Source: Cytophagaceae bacterium (GTDB lineage: Bacteria > Bacteroidota > Bacteroidia > Cytophagales > Cyclobacteriaceae). Taken from it: a DNA stretch of 64,000 nucleotides. The position numbers and the translations under genes were made by a program. Positions 44,243-54,195 of this stretch are shown here, one piece after another (positions within the stretch are counted from its first letter, which is position 1; every line of letters starts with the position of its first letter). The stretch spans positions 2,887,234 through 2,951,233 of the forward strand of contig CP030886.1 in the NCBI GenBank assembly GCA_006969745.1. The letters run 5' to 3'. A model generated the notes under the pieces. That model was not told the origin of the DNA. It saw only the letters and a list, made by a program, of their open reading frames with translations, and did not search any database.

Positions 44243-46351
44243 ATGGCTAGAGACTTAAGATTTACAAGAAATATCGGTATCGCAGCACACATTGATGCCG
44301 GAAAAACAACAACCACTGAGCGTATCCTATATTATGCTGGTGTAAATCATAAAATTGGTGAGGTACACGATGGTGGTGCTACCATGGACTGGATGGCGCA
44401 AGAGCAAGAAAGAGGTATTACCATTACTTCTGCAGCTACTACTGTATTCTGGAAGTATAAAGAGGATGAATATCACATCAACATTATAGACACTCCTGGT
44501 CACGTTGACTTTACTGTTGAAGTAAATAGATCACTTCGAGTACTAGATGGATTAGTTTTCTTGTTTAGCGCTGTTGATGGTGTTGAGCCTCAGTCTGAAA
44601 CTAACTGGAGACTGGCAGATAATTACAAAGTAGCGCGAATTGGTTTCGTAAATAAAATGGACCGATCAGGTGCAGACTTTTTGAAAGTTTGTAACCAAGT
44701 GAAAGAAATGCTTGGCACAAAAGCAGTACCACTTCAATTGCCTATTGGTGCCGAAGAAAACTTCAAAGGAGTTGTTGACCTTGTAGAAAACAGAGCTGTT
44801 GTATGGAATGAGGATGACATGGGAATGACATTCGAAGAAATTGACATTCCTGCCGACATGATTGATGAGGTTGCTACCTATAGAGAAAATCTAGTTGAGT
44901 CAGTAGCTGAGTACGATGAAGGATTGATGGAGAAGTATTTCGAAGATCCTGATAGCATCACACGTGATGAAATCGTAGCGGCTTTAAGAGCTGCAACTAT
45001 AGATCTTGCATTCGTACCAATGATGTGTGGATCTGCATTCAAGAACAAAGGTGTTCAGACACTTCTTGATTATGTGATGGAACTACTTCCCTCTCCACTA
45101 GACAGAGATAGCATATCAGGAACAAATCCTGACACTGAAGAGCCAGTTACAAGAAAGCCATCTCCGGATGAGCCTTTCTCTGCACTAGCATTTAAAATTG
45201 CAACTGACCCATTCGTAGGTCGACTTTGTTTCGTGAGATCTTATTCCGGAATGCTTGATTCAGGTTCTTATGTATATAATACAAGAACTAACAAGAAAGA
45301 GCGTATTTCACGAATCTTCCAGATGCACGCAAACAAGCAAAATCAAATCGATAAGCTTCATTGTGGTGATATCGGTGCAGTAGTAGGATTTAAGGATATC
45401 AAAACTGGTGATACCCTTTGTGATGAGAAAGGAAAGATTGTATTGGAATCAATGGACTTCCCAGATCCGGTAATTGGATACGCAATTGAGCCAAAAACTC
45501 AAGCAGATGTAGATAAGCTAGGTATTGCGATTGGTAAATTGATTGAAGAAGATCCAACGCTTCAAGTTGAAACCAATCACGAAACTGGTCAAACCATTCT
45601 TAAAGGTATGGGTGAGCTTCACCTTGACATTATCATTGATCGTCTGAAGAGAGAGTTCAAAGTAGAGATTAATCAAGGTGCTCCTCAAGTGGCATACAAA
45701 GAAGCAATCACTTCTTCCATTGAGCACAAAGAAGTTTATAAGAAGCAGTCAGGTGGTCGAGGTAAATTCGCCGATATCGTATTCGAAATCGGACCGAAAG
45801 ATGAAGATTATGAGAAGGATGGACTTCAGTTTGTAAATGAAATTGTAGGTGGTGTAATTCCTAAAGAATTCATCCCAGCCATTCAAAAAGGATTCGAGCA
45901 AGCAATGGTTAATGGACCATTGGCAGGATATCCGATTGACAATATGAAGGTGAGATTGTATCACGGATCATTCCACGATGTGGATTCAGATTCACTATCA
46001 TTCGAACTAGCAGCGCGAGCAGGATTTAAGGAAGCTGCATCAAAATGCTCTCCTGTAATTCTTGAGCCTATCATGGCAGTAGAAGTGGTTACTCCAGATG
46101 AATATACCGGTACAATAACTGGTGACCTGAATAAGAGAAGAGGGATGATGAAAGGAATGGACACACGAGGAACCTCCACTGTCGTAAAGGCAGACGTTCC
46201 ATTATCTGAACTATTCGGATATGTAACTGACCTAAGAACAAACAGTTCGGGTAGAGCAACTGCTTCATTGACGTTCTCTCACTACGATCAGGTACCTAAA
46301 AATATTGCTGAAGGAGTTATTGCTGAGGTAAAAGGTACAGCCAACGTTTAA
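44243..46351 (+). CDS. fusA: Elongation factor G
   Basis: The 702-residue GTPase drives translocation and, with the recycling factor encoded at 27368, ribosome splitting. It has [15 protein letters not shown] (17-31), the switch [14 protein letters not shown] and the domain IV loop that enters the A site ([13 protein letters not shown]). Fusidic acid contact residues are not obviously altered. It lies between rpsG (8 bp) and rpsJ (11 bp) in the str operon. Confidence 0.99.
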   Translation: MARDLRFTRNIGIAAHIDAGKTTTTERILYYAGVNHKIGEVHDGGATMDWMAQEQERGITITSAATTVFWKYKEDEYHINIIDTPGHVDFTVEVNRSLRVLDGLVFLFSAVDGVEPQSETNWRLADNYKVARIGFVNKMDRSGADFLKVCNQVKEMLGTKAVPLQLPIGAEENFKGVVDLVENRAVVWNEDDMGMTFEEIDIPADMIDEVATYRENLVESVAEYDEGLMEKYFEDPDSITRDEIVAALRAATIDLAFVPMMCGSAFKNKGVQTLLDYVMELLPSPLDRDSISGTNPDTEEPVTRKPSPDEPFSALAFKIATDPFVGRLCFVRSYSGMLDSGSYVYNTRTNKKERISRIFQMHANKQNQIDKLHCGDIGAVVGFKDIKTGDTLCDEKGKIVLESMDFPDPVIGYAIEPKTQADVDKLGIAIGKLIEEDPTLQVETNHETGQTILKGMGELHLDIIIDRLKREFKVEINQGAPQVAYKEAITSSIEHKEVYKKQSGGRGKFADIVFEIGPKDEDYEKDGLQFVNEIVGGVIPKEFIPAIQKGFEQAMVNGPLAGYPIDNMKVRLYHGSFHDVDSDSLSFELAARAGFKEAASKCSPVILEPIMAVEVVTPDEYTGTITGDLNKRRGMMKGMDTRGTSTVVKADVPLSELFGYVTDLRTNSSGRATASLTFSHYDQVPKNIAEGVIAEVKGTANV

Positions 46352-46362
46352 AGAAATTTAAA

Positions 46363-46668
46363 ATGAATCAGAAAATTAGAATAAAGCTTAAGTCTTACGA
46401 TCACAACTTGGTTGACAAGTCTTCTGAGAAAATTGTTCGAGCAGTAAAGACTACTGGAGCAGTTGTGAGTGGACCAATCCCACTTCCTACTGTAAAAGAA
46501 AAATTTACTGTCCTTAAGTCACCTCATGTGAACAAGAAAGCGAGAGAACAATTTCAGCTATGTACCTACAAAAGACTTGTAGATATATACAGCAATAGTG
46601 CAAAGACTGTAGACGCCCTAATGAAGCTAGAGCTTCCTAGTGGCGTAGACGTTGAGATAAAAGTATAA
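46363..46668 (+). CDS. rpsJ: 30S ribosomal protein S10
   Basis: The 101-residue protein sits in the 30S head and is also the NusE partner of NusB/NusG in antitermination. Motifs are [20 protein letters not shown] in two parts (5-24), [20 protein letters not shown] and [17 protein letters not shown] [13 protein letters not shown]. In many bacteria it starts the S10 operon. Here it ends the str operon: a strong terminator and a new promoter separate it from rplC. Confidence 0.98.
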   Translation: MNQKIRIKLKSYDHNLVDKSSEKIVRAVKTTGAVVSGPIPLPTVKEKFTVLKSPHVNKKAREQFQLCTYKRLVDIYSNSAKTVDALMKLELPSGVDVEIKV

Positions 46669-46689
46669 TCTGACATAAGGTCGGAATTG

Positions 46690-46725
46690 AGAACCAATTG
46701 GTTTATATCGATTGGTTCTTTTTTT
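46690..46725 (+). terminator. Rho-independent terminator after rpsJ
   Basis: GAACCAAT (46691-46698) pairs with ATTGGTTC (46711-46718), extended by A46690-T46719, and seven T follow (46719-46725). It lies 21 bp after rpsJ and should end the str transcript before the S10/spc transcript starts. Confidence 0.9.
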
Positions 46726-46739
46726 GTCTAAAAAAATAA

Positions 46740-46759
46740 CCGATCAAAATTTTGATCGG
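46740..46759 (+). promoter_or_regulatory. 20-bp perfect palindrome at the rplC promoter
   Basis: CCGATCAAAATTTTGATCGG is a perfect palindrome with no loop. Its right half contains the TTTG of the -33 box (46751-46754), so a dimeric protein bound here would compete with or contact RNA polymerase. It could alternatively be a back-up terminator stem. Confidence 0.7.
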
Positions 46760-46799
46760 CATATGGATTTGCTATCTTTGCAGTCCTTTTCACAAAAAG
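46751..46799 (+). promoter_or_regulatory. Promoter and 5' stem-loop of the rplC-rpsN unit
   Basis: TTTG (46751-46754), 18 bp and TATCTTTG (46773-46780) form the promoter, followed by CAGTCC. CTTTT (46786-46790) pairs with AAAAG (46795-46799), giving a small hairpin at the start of the 50-nt leader of rplC. Confidence 0.8.
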
Positions 46800-46840
46800 T
46801 TTGCCTGAGAGGGTAATTATAAGAAATAAACGAGTAGAAA

Positions 46841-47473
46841 ATGCCTGGTTTAATAGGAAGGAAAGTAGGAATGACAAGTGTCTTCGACGAGAACGGTAAA
46901 AGCATCGCTTGCACCCTTGTTGAAGCTGGTCCTTGCGTCGTGACTCAAGTTAAGAACGAAGAGACTGACGGATATAAAGCTGTGCAGTTGGCTTATGGTG
47001 AAAGAAAGGAAAAAAATACACCTAAAGCGCTTCAGGGGCATTTTGCTAAAGCAAAGACTACTCCTAAGCGGAAAGTGGTTGAATTCAGAGATTTCAGATC
47101 TGAGTTTGATGATAAGGTGAAGCTGGGAAATGAAATCAAAATAGAAGATGTATTCAATGAGCAGGATTATGTAGATGCTATTGGAACATCGAAAGGAAAA
47201 GGATTTCAAGGTGTTGTAAAAAGACACGGTTTCGGTGGAGTTGGTCAGGCGACTCATGGTCAGCACAACAGACTAAGAGCACCTGGTTCAATTGGAGCTG
47301 CGTCATTCCCTTCAAGAGTGTTCAAAGGCTTGAAAATGGCCGGAAGAACTGGTGGTGACAGAGTGAAGGTTTTAAACCTTAGAGTATTAAAAGTATACCC
47401 TGAAAAAAACCTGGTTTTGATATCGGGTTCTATTCCGGGAGCTAATAATTCATTCGTAATACTTGAGAAGTAA
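46841..47473 (+). CDS. rplC: 50S ribosomal protein L3
   Basis: The 210-residue protein lies near the peptidyl transferase centre. [19 protein letters not shown] starts the protein, and the central loop region contains [20 protein letters not shown], shown here as Gly-rich residues about 129-148. [16 protein letters not shown] marks the C-terminal barrel. The length equals that of E. coli (209). It is the first gene after the new promoter, with 2 bp to rplD. Confidence 0.98.
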   Translation: MPGLIGRKVGMTSVFDENGKSIACTLVEAGPCVVTQVKNEETDGYKAVQLAYGERKEKNTPKALQGHFAKAKTTPKRKVVEFRDFRSEFDDKVKLGNEIKIEDVFNEQDYVDAIGTSKGKGFQGVVKRHGFGGVGQATHGQHNRLRAPGSIGAASFPSRVFKGLKMAGRTGGDRVKVLNLRVLKVYPEKNLVLISGSIPGANNSFVILEK

Positions 47474-47475
47474 TC

Positions 47476-48102
47476 ATGAAGGTAGCTGTATTAAATATTA
47501 AAGGAGAAGAGACAGGAAGAGAAATCAACCTTGACAAAAGCATCTTTGGCATAGAGCCAAATGAGCATGCTGTCTACCTTGATGTGAAGAACTACTTGGC
47601 AAACCAAAGACAAGGTACTGCTAAGACAAAAGATAAGGGTGAGATCACAGCATCGACTCGTAAGATCAAGAAGCAAAAGGGCACAGGTACAGCAAGAGCT
47701 GGTAGTGTGAAGTCTGGTGTTATGAGAGGTGGAGGAACATTCTTCGGTCCTCAGCCAAGAGATTATGGTTTCAAGCTCAACAAAAAAGTGAAGAAGCTAG
47801 CTCGTAAGTCAGTTCTTTCTTCAAGAGCAAAAGAAAAAGCAATTCAAATCCTTGAAGACTTTTCTTTTGAATCTCCAAAAACAAAAGAATTCATAAGCCT
47901 TCTTAACAGCCTGGCTGTAAGCGATAAGAAATCATTGTTCCTTATCAGCGATAAAAACAAGAACATTTTCTTGTCAAGCAGGAATCTTAAGAAAGCACAT
48001 GTTTCAACTGTTGACGAAGTAAATACTTACGATTTGATCAATGCAGAGCGATTGATTCTTTGTGAGGGCACACTTGATCAACTAAAAGAAAGATTTAACT
48101 AA
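47476..48102 (+). CDS. rplD: 50S ribosomal protein L4
   Basis: The 208-residue protein lines the exit tunnel with its extended loop. That loop, with QKGTGTARAGSVKSG and FGPQPRDYGFKLNKK, is at about 65-110. In E. coli L4 also represses the S10 operon by attenuation, but that leader structure is not apparent here. It starts 2 bp after rplC and its stop is 1 bp before rplW. Confidence 0.97.
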   Translation: MKVAVLNIKGEETGREINLDKSIFGIEPNEHAVYLDVKNYLANQRQGTAKTKDKGEITASTRKIKKQKGTGTARAGSVKSGVMRGGGTFFGPQPRDYGFKLNKKVKKLARKSVLSSRAKEKAIQILEDFSFESPKTKEFISLLNSLAVSDKKSLFLISDKNKNIFLSSRNLKKAHVSTVDEVNTYDLINAERLILCEGTLDQLKERFN

Positions 48103-48103
48103 G

Positions 48104-48391
48104 ATGGGAGTTTTAATAAAACCACTAGTTACAGAAAAAGTATCTGCTCTTAATGAGCATGGGAAGTACGGATTTGTAGTTGCCAAGAATGCTAACAAGG
48201 TTCAGATTAAGACTGAGGTTGAAAAAACTTACGGAGTAACTGTTGAATCTGTAAATACAATGGTTCAGCCAGGTTCGTCAAAAAGACGATATACCAAGTC
48301 TAGAGTCATTGAAGGTAGAACTCCGGCATATAAGAAGGCAATCGTGCAGGTGGCTGAAGGAGATATAATTGATTTTTATAGCGGAATATAA
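48104..48391 (+). CDS. rplW: 50S ribosomal protein L23
   Basis: The 95-residue protein sits at the tunnel exit and docks trigger factor and SRP. The family start LIKPLVTEKVSALNEHGKY is followed by VEKTYGVTVESVNTMV. The internal loop is short and the C-terminus ends DFYSGI, within the normal range for L23. It is 1 bp after rplD and 9 bp before rplB. Confidence 0.97.
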   Translation: MGVLIKPLVTEKVSALNEHGKYGFVVAKNANKVQIKTEVEKTYGVTVESVNTMVQPGSSKRRYTKSRVIEGRTPAYKKAIVQVAEGDIIDFYSGI

Positions 48392-48400
48392 TAGACAGAG

Positions 48401-49222
48401 ATGGCTGTAAGAAAATTAAAACCGACTACCCCAGGACAGAGATTCAGAATGGCTCCTGTCTTCGATGATATCACCAAGACCTCTCCTGAGCGGTCTTTGG
48501 TAACTACGTCAAAAAGAAACGGAGGTAGAAATAACCAGGGTAGAATGACCGTGAGAAATGTTGGCGGTGGTCACAAGCGTAAGCTTAGAATCATCGACTT
48601 CAAAAGAGATAAGCACGGAATACCTGCAACTGTAAAAGCGATAGAGTACGATCCGAACAGATCAGCCAGAATAGCATTGCTTTATTATGCCGATGGTGAA
48701 AAAAGGTATATCATCGCGCCAGCTGGCCTAGAGGTAGGCACAGTTATTAACTCTGGCAAAGGAGTAGCACCAGAAGTAGGAAATGCACTGTTTCTATCAG
48801 ATATTCCTCTAGGTACAATCATCCACAACATTGAGTTAAAGCCTGGAAAAGGCGGTGTGATGGCGAGAAGTGCAGGAACTTATGTGCAGTTGGTAGCAAG
48901 AGAAGGTAAGTATGCAACAGTTAAACTTCCTTCAGGTGAAATGAGAATGGTACTTAACACTTGCTTGGCAACTGTGGGCACCGTATCCAACTCAGATCAC
49001 ATGAGTGTAAGATTAGGTAAAGCGGGTAGAAACAGATGGTTAGGAAGAAGACCTAGAGTAAGAGGTGTTGCAATGAACCCTGTTGATCACCCAATGGGAG
49101 GTGGTGAAGGAAGATCCTCCGGAGGTCACCCAAGATCAAGAAACGGTCAGTATACGAAGGGTATGAAAACTCGTCGACCAAATAAATATTCTGATAAGCA
49201 GATAGTTAAACGAAGGAAATAA
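48401..49222 (+). CDS. rplB: 50S ribosomal protein L2
   Basis: The 273-residue protein binds domain IV of 23S rRNA and is needed for subunit association and peptidyl transfer. It has [20 protein letters not shown] in two parts (about 47-66) and the conserved [20 protein letters not shown] loop (about 225-244), including the His near the catalytic centre. The length equals that of E. coli L2. Its stop overlaps the rpsS start by one base (TAATG). Confidence 0.99.
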   Translation: MAVRKLKPTTPGQRFRMAPVFDDITKTSPERSLVTTSKRNGGRNNQGRMTVRNVGGGHKRKLRIIDFKRDKHGIPATVKAIEYDPNRSARIALLYYADGEKRYIIAPAGLEVGTVINSGKGVAPEVGNALFLSDIPLGTIIHNIELKPGKGGVMARSAGTYVQLVAREGKYATVKLPSGEMRMVLNTCLATVGTVSNSDHMSVRLGKAGRNRWLGRRPRVRGVAMNPVDHPMGGGEGRSSGGHPRSRNGQYTKGMKTRRPNKYSDKQIVKRRK

Positions 49223-49500
49223 TGTCTAGATCACTAAAGAAAGGACCTTACATAGACTTCCGACTTGAGAAAAAAGTCGATGCGATGAATGAATCTGGAA
49301 AGAAGTCTGTAATCAAAACTTGGTCAAGAAGATCAATGATCTCTCCGGATTTCGTGGGCCACACATTTGCGGTTCATAACGGAAATAAATTCATCCCGGT
49401 TTTCGTAACTGAAAATATGGTAGGACATAAACTTGGCGAATTCGCACCGACAAGAAACTTTAGAGGTCACATCGCTAAGAAAGATAAAGGTAAAAGATAA
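49222..49500 (+). CDS. rpsS: 30S ribosomal protein S19
   Basis: The 92-residue protein is in the 30S head and contacts the A-site tRNA and bridge B1a. It begins [19 protein letters not shown] and contains [20 protein letters not shown] and [17 protein letters not shown]. The size equals that of E. coli. Its start overlaps the rplB stop by one base, suggesting re-initiation coupling. Confidence 0.98.
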   Translation: MSRSLKKGPYIDFRLEKKVDAMNESGKKSVIKTWSRRSMISPDFVGHTFAVHNGNKFIPVFVTENMVGHKLGEFAPTRNFRGHIAKKDKGKR

Positions 49501-49508
49501 TAGCACCA

Positions 49509-49973
49509 ATGGAAGCTGAAAAGAAACTTAAAAAATCAGTACGAATCAGACTTCAGAAAGAAGCTGACAAGAAATTCCGTGAAGAGAACAAGGGAAGGCT
49601 TGGTGCGGTAAAATCGTCACTTCGAAACATACCTACTTCTCCAAGAAAGATGAGACTAGTAGCTGATATGATTCGTGGAGAAAGAGCAAACATTGCTCTA
49701 AACATCCTGCGATTTGATGCACACCATGCATCAATCACACTGGAGAAACTTCTTTTGACTGCAATTGCAGACTGGCAAATGCAAAATGAAGATATCAGCA
49801 TCGAAGAAGCTGACCTTTATGTGAAAGAAATCTATGTGGATAGTGCAAGAATGCTTAAGAGATTGAGACCGGCTCCACAAGGAAGAGCTCACAGAATAAG
49901 AAAGAGATCAAATCACGTGACTATCGTTGTTGATAATCACAACCAGGAAGAAACTAAAGAAAACAACAAATAA
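49509..49973 (+). CDS. rplV: 50S ribosomal protein L22
   Basis: The 154-residue protein lines the exit tunnel. The core begins at about residue 38 ([18 protein letters not shown]) and contains [17 protein letters not shown] and [19 protein letters not shown]. Compared with E. coli L22 (110), there is a basic N-terminal extension of about 35 residues and a short C-terminal tail. Its stop overlaps the rpsC start by one base (TAATG). Confidence 0.97.
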   Translation: MEAEKKLKKSVRIRLQKEADKKFREENKGRLGAVKSSLRNIPTSPRKMRLVADMIRGERANIALNILRFDAHHASITLEKLLLTAIADWQMQNEDISIEEADLYVKEIYVDSARMLKRLRPAPQGRAHRIRKRSNHVTIVVDNHNQEETKENNK

Positions 49974-50704
49974 TGGGACAAAAAGTAAACCCGGTTGGAT
50001 TTAGATTAGGAGTTATCAAAGGGTGGGATTCTGCCTGGTTCGATAGCAAATCTTATGCAGATAAGCTTGTTGAAGACAACAAGATTCGTAAATACATCAT
50101 GGCACGTATGCCAAAGGGAGGAATCTCCAAGATTGTAATCGAGCGTACGCTTAAAAGAATAACCCTAACTGTTCACACTGCTCGACCTGGTGTTGTGATT
50201 GGTAAAGGAGGATCTGAAGTTGATAAGATCAAAGAGGAGTTGAAAAACTTAACAGGAAAGGATCTTCAGATCAATATTTTTGAAATAAAAAGACCTGAAT
50301 TGGATGCTAAGTTGGTAGGAGAGTCTATCGCACAGCAGCTTCAGGCAAGAATCTCTTTCCGTAGAGCAATGAAGCAGGCAATTGCTTCTTCAATGAGAGT
50401 TGGAGCTCAGGGAATCAAGATCAAATGCTCTGGTAGATTAGGTGGTGCAGAAATGGCACGAAGCGAGCAGTATAAAGAAGGAAGAATTCCATTGCACACC
50501 CTAAGAGCAGATATCGATTATGCAATTACTGAAGCAAACACCATTTACGGTAAAATCGGTATCAAAGTTTGGATATTTAAAGGAGAAGTTTTCGGGAAAA
50601 GAGATCTTTCTCCAAACGTAGGGCAAGCTGGTGGAGGCAATAGCAACGCACCGGGCGGTGGCGCTCCGAACAGAAGGAGAAGAGAAAATAGAAGAAGAAA
50701 GTAA
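49973..50704 (+). CDS. rpsC: 30S ribosomal protein S3
   Basis: The 243-residue protein forms the mRNA entry helicase site with S4 and S5. [19 protein letters not shown] starts it, the KH domain has [15 protein letters not shown], and the C-terminal domain contains [20 protein letters not shown] in order. The last 30 residues are a Gly/Asn/Arg-rich tail ([20 protein letters not shown]). It is coupled to rplV by TAATG, and rplP follows after 17 bp. Confidence 0.98.
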   Translation: MGQKVNPVGFRLGVIKGWDSAWFDSKSYADKLVEDNKIRKYIMARMPKGGISKIVIERTLKRITLTVHTARPGVVIGKGGSEVDKIKEELKNLTGKDLQINIFEIKRPELDAKLVGESIAQQLQARISFRRAMKQAIASSMRVGAQGIKIKCSGRLGGAEMARSEQYKEGRIPLHTLRADIDYAITEANTIYGKIGIKVWIFKGEVFGKRDLSPNVGQAGGGNSNAPGGGAPNRRRRENRRRK

Positions 50705-50721
50705 GTAAAGTTTTGTAAAGC

Positions 50722-51144
50722 ATGTTACAGCCAAAACGAACGAAATTTAGAAAAATGCAAAAGGGCCGTGTGAAGGGTCTTGCTCATCGCGGGCACAGAC
50801 TTGCATTCGGAACTTTTGGAATCAAGGCAATGGAGCCGGGATGGATCACAAGTCGTCAGATTGAAGCAGCCAGGATTGCCATGACCAGAGCCATGAAGAG
50901 AGAAGGTCAGGTATGGATCCGAATCTTTCCGGACAAGCCTGTGACTAAGAAACCTGCTGAAGTAAGGATGGGTAAAGGTAAAGGAGCACCGGAATACTGG
51001 GTAGCTACTGTAAAACCAGGTACTGTTCTTTTCGAGGCTGCCGGAGTAGATATCGAGTTGGCAAAAGAAGCTTTAAGATTGGCAGCTCAGAAGTTGCCGA
51101 TTTCTACAAAATTCACATTAGCAAAAGATTATAAGCCAGAGTAA
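50722..51144 (+). CDS. rplP: 50S ribosomal protein L16
   Basis: The 140-residue protein positions A-site tRNA in the 50S subunit. [16 protein letters not shown] starts it, with [20 protein letters not shown] and [18 protein letters not shown] following. Arg81-type hydroxylation region [20 protein letters not shown] is complete. It is close to the 136 residues of E. coli. Its stop overlaps the rpmC start by one base. Confidence 0.98.
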   Translation: MLQPKRTKFRKMQKGRVKGLAHRGHRLAFGTFGIKAMEPGWITSRQIEAARIAMTRAMKREGQVWIRIFPDKPVTKKPAEVRMGKGKGAPEYWVATVKPGTVLFEAAGVDIELAKEALRLAAQKLPISTKFTLAKDYKPE

Positions 51145-51356
51145 TGAAAAATTCTGAATTAAGAGGATTGAGTCTGGACGAGCTGAAAAATAAGCTTGCA
51201 GTAGAAAAGGAGACATATGCGAAACTAAAATTTGCGCATAGCATCACTCCAATCGAAAACCCAATGAAAATTCGTGAGAACAGGAAATTGGTGGCAAGAA
51301 TTCAGACAGAAATTAAAGTCAAAGAATTAAACCAAGCTGCTGAGGCAACCAAATAA
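51144..51356 (+). CDS. rpmC: 50S ribosomal protein L29
   Basis: The 70-residue, two-helix protein is near the tunnel exit. It shows ELRGLSLDELKNKLAVEKE and the conserved basic end of helix 2, NPMKIRENRKLVARIQTEIK. The C-terminal 8 residues (AAEATK end) extend beyond E. coli L29 (63). It is coupled to rplP through TAATG, and rpsQ begins 9 bp after its stop. Confidence 0.95.
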   Translation: MKNSELRGLSLDELKNKLAVEKETYAKLKFAHSITPIENPMKIRENRKLVARIQTEIKVKELNQAAEATK

Positions 51357-51365
51357 TTTTCGGTG

Positions 51366-51620
51366 ATGGAAAGAAATCTAAGAAAAGAAAGAATCGGACA
51401 AGTGGTGAGCAATAAAATGCAGAAAAGCATCACTGTGGCTGTAGAAAGAAAAGTAAAACACCCGATCTACGGAAAGTTCGTGAGAAAGACAACTAAACTC
51501 ACAGCTCATGACGAGAAAGATGATTGCAACATCGGTGATACGGTGAAGGTAATGGAAACTCGTCCGATGAGTAAGAACAAAAGATGGAGATTAGTAGAAA
51601 TTATTGAAAGAGCAAAATAA
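51366..51620 (+). CDS. rpsQ: 30S ribosomal protein S17
   Basis: The 84-residue OB-fold protein binds 16S rRNA early in assembly. I use the ATG at 51366; an in-frame GTG directly before it would add one residue. Motifs are [19 protein letters not shown] and [20 protein letters not shown]. The length equals that of E. coli S17. Its stop overlaps the rplN start by one base. Confidence 0.97.
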   Translation: MERNLRKERIGQVVSNKMQKSITVAVERKVKHPIYGKFVRKTTKLTAHDEKDDCNIGDTVKVMETRPMSKNKRWRLVEIIERAK

Positions 51621-51988
51621 TGGTACAACAGGAGTCAAGATTATCGGTTGCGGACAACAGCGGCGCTAAAGAAGTGCTTGTAATCCGTGTGCTTGGAGGC
51701 ACTAAGAAGCGATACGCTTCTGTAGGTGACAAAATCATCGTTACCGTAAAGCACGCACTTTCATCAAGTAGTTTGAAAAAAGGAACTGTATCAAGAGCAG
51801 TTGTAGTAAGAACGAAGAAAGAAGTTCGAAGAAAAGACGGAAGCTATATCCGATTTGAGGATAACGCTGCTGTACTACTTACTGCAAATGATGAGCCTAG
51901 AGGAACAAGGATCTTCGGACCAGTTGCAAGAGAGCTTAGAGAGAAGCAGTTCATGAAAATTGTATCATTAGCACCTGAAGTACTTTAA
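51620..51988 (+). CDS. rplN: 50S ribosomal protein L14
   Basis: The 122-residue beta-barrel protein forms inter-subunit bridges and is the binding target of the silencing factor RsfS encoded at 22472. It has [34 protein letters not shown] and [20 protein letters not shown]. The size matches E. coli (123). It is coupled to rpsQ by TAATG and is 2 bp before rplX. Confidence 0.98.
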   Translation: MVQQESRLSVADNSGAKEVLVIRVLGGTKKRYASVGDKIIVTVKHALSSSSLKKGTVSRAVVVRTKKEVRRKDGSYIRFEDNAAVLLTANDEPRGTRIFGPVARELREKQFMKIVSLAPEVL

Positions 51989-51990
51989 CG

Positions 51991-52323
51991 ATGAGCAACG
52001 TAAAATTTCACGTAAGAAAAGGAGATACTGTTAAGATAATTGCCGGAAATGACAAAGGAAAGACCGGTAAAGTTCTTGAAGTGAACACCGCGAAATACCG
52101 CGCGATTGTTGAAGGTGCAAACATGATTACTAAGCATGTGAAGCCTTCTGCTGAAAATCCTGAAGGAGGAATTCAGCAAACTGAAGCAGCAATTCACCTT
52201 AGTAACCTAAAAGTAGTTGATCCTTCATCAGGAGATGCTACCAGAATAGGAAGAAAGAAAAACGCAGACGGTAAGCTGCAGAGATATTCAAAAAAATCAG
52301 GAGAATTTATCACAAATGGCTAG
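51991..52323 (+). CDS. rplX: 50S ribosomal protein L24
   Basis: The 110-residue assembly-initiating protein contains a KOW motif ([20 protein letters not shown], about 9-28) and [18 protein letters not shown]. It ends with a C-terminal segment ([11 protein letters not shown]) typical of Bacteroidota L24. The last 8 bp overlap the start of rplE. Confidence 0.97.
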   Translation: MSNVKFHVRKGDTVKIIAGNDKGKTGKVLEVNTAKYRAIVEGANMITKHVKPSAENPEGGIQQTEAAIHLSNLKVVDPSSGDATRIGRKKNADGKLQRYSKKSGEFITNG

Positions 52324-52870
52324 TCCTAGATTAAAAGAAAAATACAGCAAAGAAATCGTTCCTCATTTGAAGGAGAAGTTTCAGTATAGCTCTGTTATGC
52401 AGGTGCCTAAACTGACCAAAATCGCTATCAACAAAGGAATTGGAGCAGCTGTATCTGATAAGAAATTAGTTGATACTGGTGTTGAAGAGCTTACTCAGAT
52501 CACTGGTCAGAAAGCAGTACCCACCATCGCTAAGAAATCTGTATCCAACTTCAAGTTGAGAGAAGGTATGCCGATTGGAGCTAAAGTGACACTTCGAGGA
52601 GACAAGATGTACGAATTTCTTGATCGATTGATGACTGTTGCGCTTCCACGTGTAAGAGACTTCAAAGGAATTAAAGAAAAAGGATTTGATGGAAGAGGTA
52701 ACTACACGCTTGGCGTGCAGGAGCAAATTATCTTCCCTGAAATCAGTATCGATAAAGTAAACAAAATCACAGGTATGGATATCACGTTTGTGACAAATGC
52801 ACAAACTGATGAAGAAAGTCTTGAGCTATTAAGATCTTTCGGAATGCCGTTTACTTCAAAGAAGAACTAA
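52316..52870 (+). CDS. rplE: 50S ribosomal protein L5
   Basis: The 184-residue protein holds 5S rRNA in the central protuberance. It has [40 protein letters not shown] and [17 protein letters not shown], with [20 protein letters not shown] near the end. The length is near E. coli L5 (179). Its start overlaps rplX by 8 bp and it lies 6 bp before rpsN. Confidence 0.98.
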   Translation: MASPRLKEKYSKEIVPHLKEKFQYSSVMQVPKLTKIAINKGIGAAVSDKKLVDTGVEELTQITGQKAVPTIAKKSVSNFKLREGMPIGAKVTLRGDKMYEFLDRLMTVALPRVRDFKGIKEKGFDGRGNYTLGVQEQIIFPEISIDKVNKITGMDITFVTNAQTDEESLELLRSFGMPFTSKKN

Positions 52871-52876
52871 GAAATT

Positions 52877-53146
52877 ATGGCTAGAGAAGCAGTAAAAGCG
52901 AGAGAAAGAAAAAGAGAAAAACTTGTAGCAAGATATGCCGAGAAAAGAGCCGCTTTGAAAGAAGCAGGTGATTGGGAAGGCCTTGACAAGCTTCCAAGAA
53001 ATTCTTCGAAAGTAAGATTACATAACAGATGTAAGCTTACAGGTAGACCGAAAGGCTACATGAGAAGATTCGGAATCTCAAGGGTGACTTTCAGAGAAAT
53101 GGCATCCGATGGAAAAATACCAGGTGTAACAAAAGCAAGTTGGTAG
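52877..53146 (+). CDS. rpsN: 30S ribosomal protein S14, zinc-free form
   Basis: The 89-residue protein lacks the two CxxC pairs of zinc-type S14 and keeps only one Cys (Cys55-region [20 protein letters not shown]). It is therefore the C-minus type, though shorter than the 101-residue E. coli form. [20 protein letters not shown] ends the fold with SW. It is the last gene before the internal rpsH promoter, so the transcript may be re-initiated after it. Confidence 0.96.
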   Translation: MAREAVKARERKREKLVARYAEKRAALKEAGDWEGLDKLPRNSSKVRLHNRCKLTGRPKGYMRRFGISRVTFREMASDGKIPGVTKASW

Positions 53147-53183
53147 ATTTTCAATCTTCCTTTCGTTTCAAAATATAAATTAT

Positions 53184-53211
53184 TATTTTTGCACCCCCTT
53201 TTTCGAGGGGG
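53184..53211 (+). promoter_or_regulatory. Internal -7 box and 5' stem-loop before rpsH
   Basis: TATTTTTG (53184-53191) is followed by CACCCC, and CCCCCT (53194-53199) pairs with AGGGGG (53206-53211) around TTTTCG. The -33 position is weak. The hairpin starts at the expected first transcribed bases and ends 17 bp before the rpsH ATG. Confidence 0.65.
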
Positions 53212-53228
53212 ATAAGTGTGTTTAAGAA

Positions 53229-53627
53229 ATGGTAACAGACCCGATAGCAGATTATTTAACAAGGATTCGTAACGCAATAGGTGCGAATCACCGTGTAGTA
53301 GAGGTGCCTGCTTCTAATTTAAAGAAGGAGATCACTAAAGTATTGCACAGCAAGGGCTTCATCAGAAACTACAAGTTTGAGGATGATTCAAAGCAAGGTA
53401 TTATCAAAATAGCCTTGAAATACAATCCACAAACGAAGCAGTCAGCGATTACTAGTCTTGAAAGAGTGAGTACTCCAGGACTAAGAAAGTATGCTGGAGC
53501 TGAGACTCTACCAAGAGTACTTAATGGTCTTGGTATCGCGATTTTATCCACCTCCAAGGGAGTGATTTCTGACAAGGAAGCGAGGAGAGAGAATATAGGT
53601 GGAGAAGTTTTATGTTACGTGTATTAA
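53229..53627 (+). CDS. rpsH: 30S ribosomal protein S8
   Basis: The 132-residue protein binds the central domain of 16S rRNA and in E. coli represses the spc operon. It has [39 protein letters not shown], and the C-terminal [20 protein letters not shown] with YV end. It follows a 5'-hairpin leader at 53194, which is a possible but unproven S8 or other control site. rplF begins 10 bp later. Confidence 0.98.
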   Translation: MVTDPIADYLTRIRNAIGANHRVVEVPASNLKKEITKVLHSKGFIRNYKFEDDSKQGIIKIALKYNPQTKQSAITSLERVSTPGLRKYAGAETLPRVLNGLGIAILSTSKGVISDKEARRENIGGEVLCYVY

Positions 53628-53637
53628 TTGATTTGAG

Positions 53638-54189
53638 ATGTCAAGGATAGGAAAAGCACCAATAAATTTACCTGAAGGAGTTTCAATCACAGTTGATAAA
53701 AATACTGTGAGTGTGAAAGGCCCAAAAGGAGAACTGACTCAGCAAATTGATCCGGATATCACTTGCAAAGTGGAAGACGGAGTAGTGACTGTTGAGCGTC
53801 CTACTGAGCAGAAAAGACATAAATCTCTGCATGGACTTTACCGGTCATTGGTAAATAACATGGTAGAAGGAGTGAGCAACGGTTACAAGAAGGAGATGGA
53901 GCTCGTAGGTGTAGGTTATAAAGCTGCTGTTCAAAATAATGTTTTGGAGCTTAATCTTGGATATTCTCACAGTATTTATTTCGCTGTTCCGGAAGAGATC
54001 AAAGTTTCTGCTGAAACAGTAAAAGGACAAAACCCAAAAGTGACTGTTGAAGGTATTGACAAACAATTAGTTGGTCAGATATCTGCAAAAATTAAGTCAC
54101 TTAGAAAAGTTGAGCCATACAAAGGAAAAGGTATTCGCTTTGTTGGTGAGCAAATTAGAAGAAAAGCTGGTAAAACTGCTGCTAAATAA
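53638..54189 (+). CDS. rplF: 50S ribosomal protein L6
   Basis: The 183-residue protein near the factor-binding site has two similar domains. It starts MSRIGKAPINLPEGVSITV and contains the end-of-domain motif GYKAAVQNNVLELNLGYSHS. RKVEPYKGKGIRFVGEQIRR near the C-terminus binds the sarcin-ricin region. The length is close to E. coli L6 (177). rplR follows after 6 bp. Confidence 0.98.
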   Translation: MSRIGKAPINLPEGVSITVDKNTVSVKGPKGELTQQIDPDITCKVEDGVVTVERPTEQKRHKSLHGLYRSLVNNMVEGVSNGYKKEMELVGVGYKAAVQNNVLELNLGYSHSIYFAVPEEIKVSAETVKGQNPKVTVEGIDKQLVGQISAKIKSLRKVEPYKGKGIRFVGEQIRRKAGKTAAK

Positions 54190-54195
54190 TAAGAC

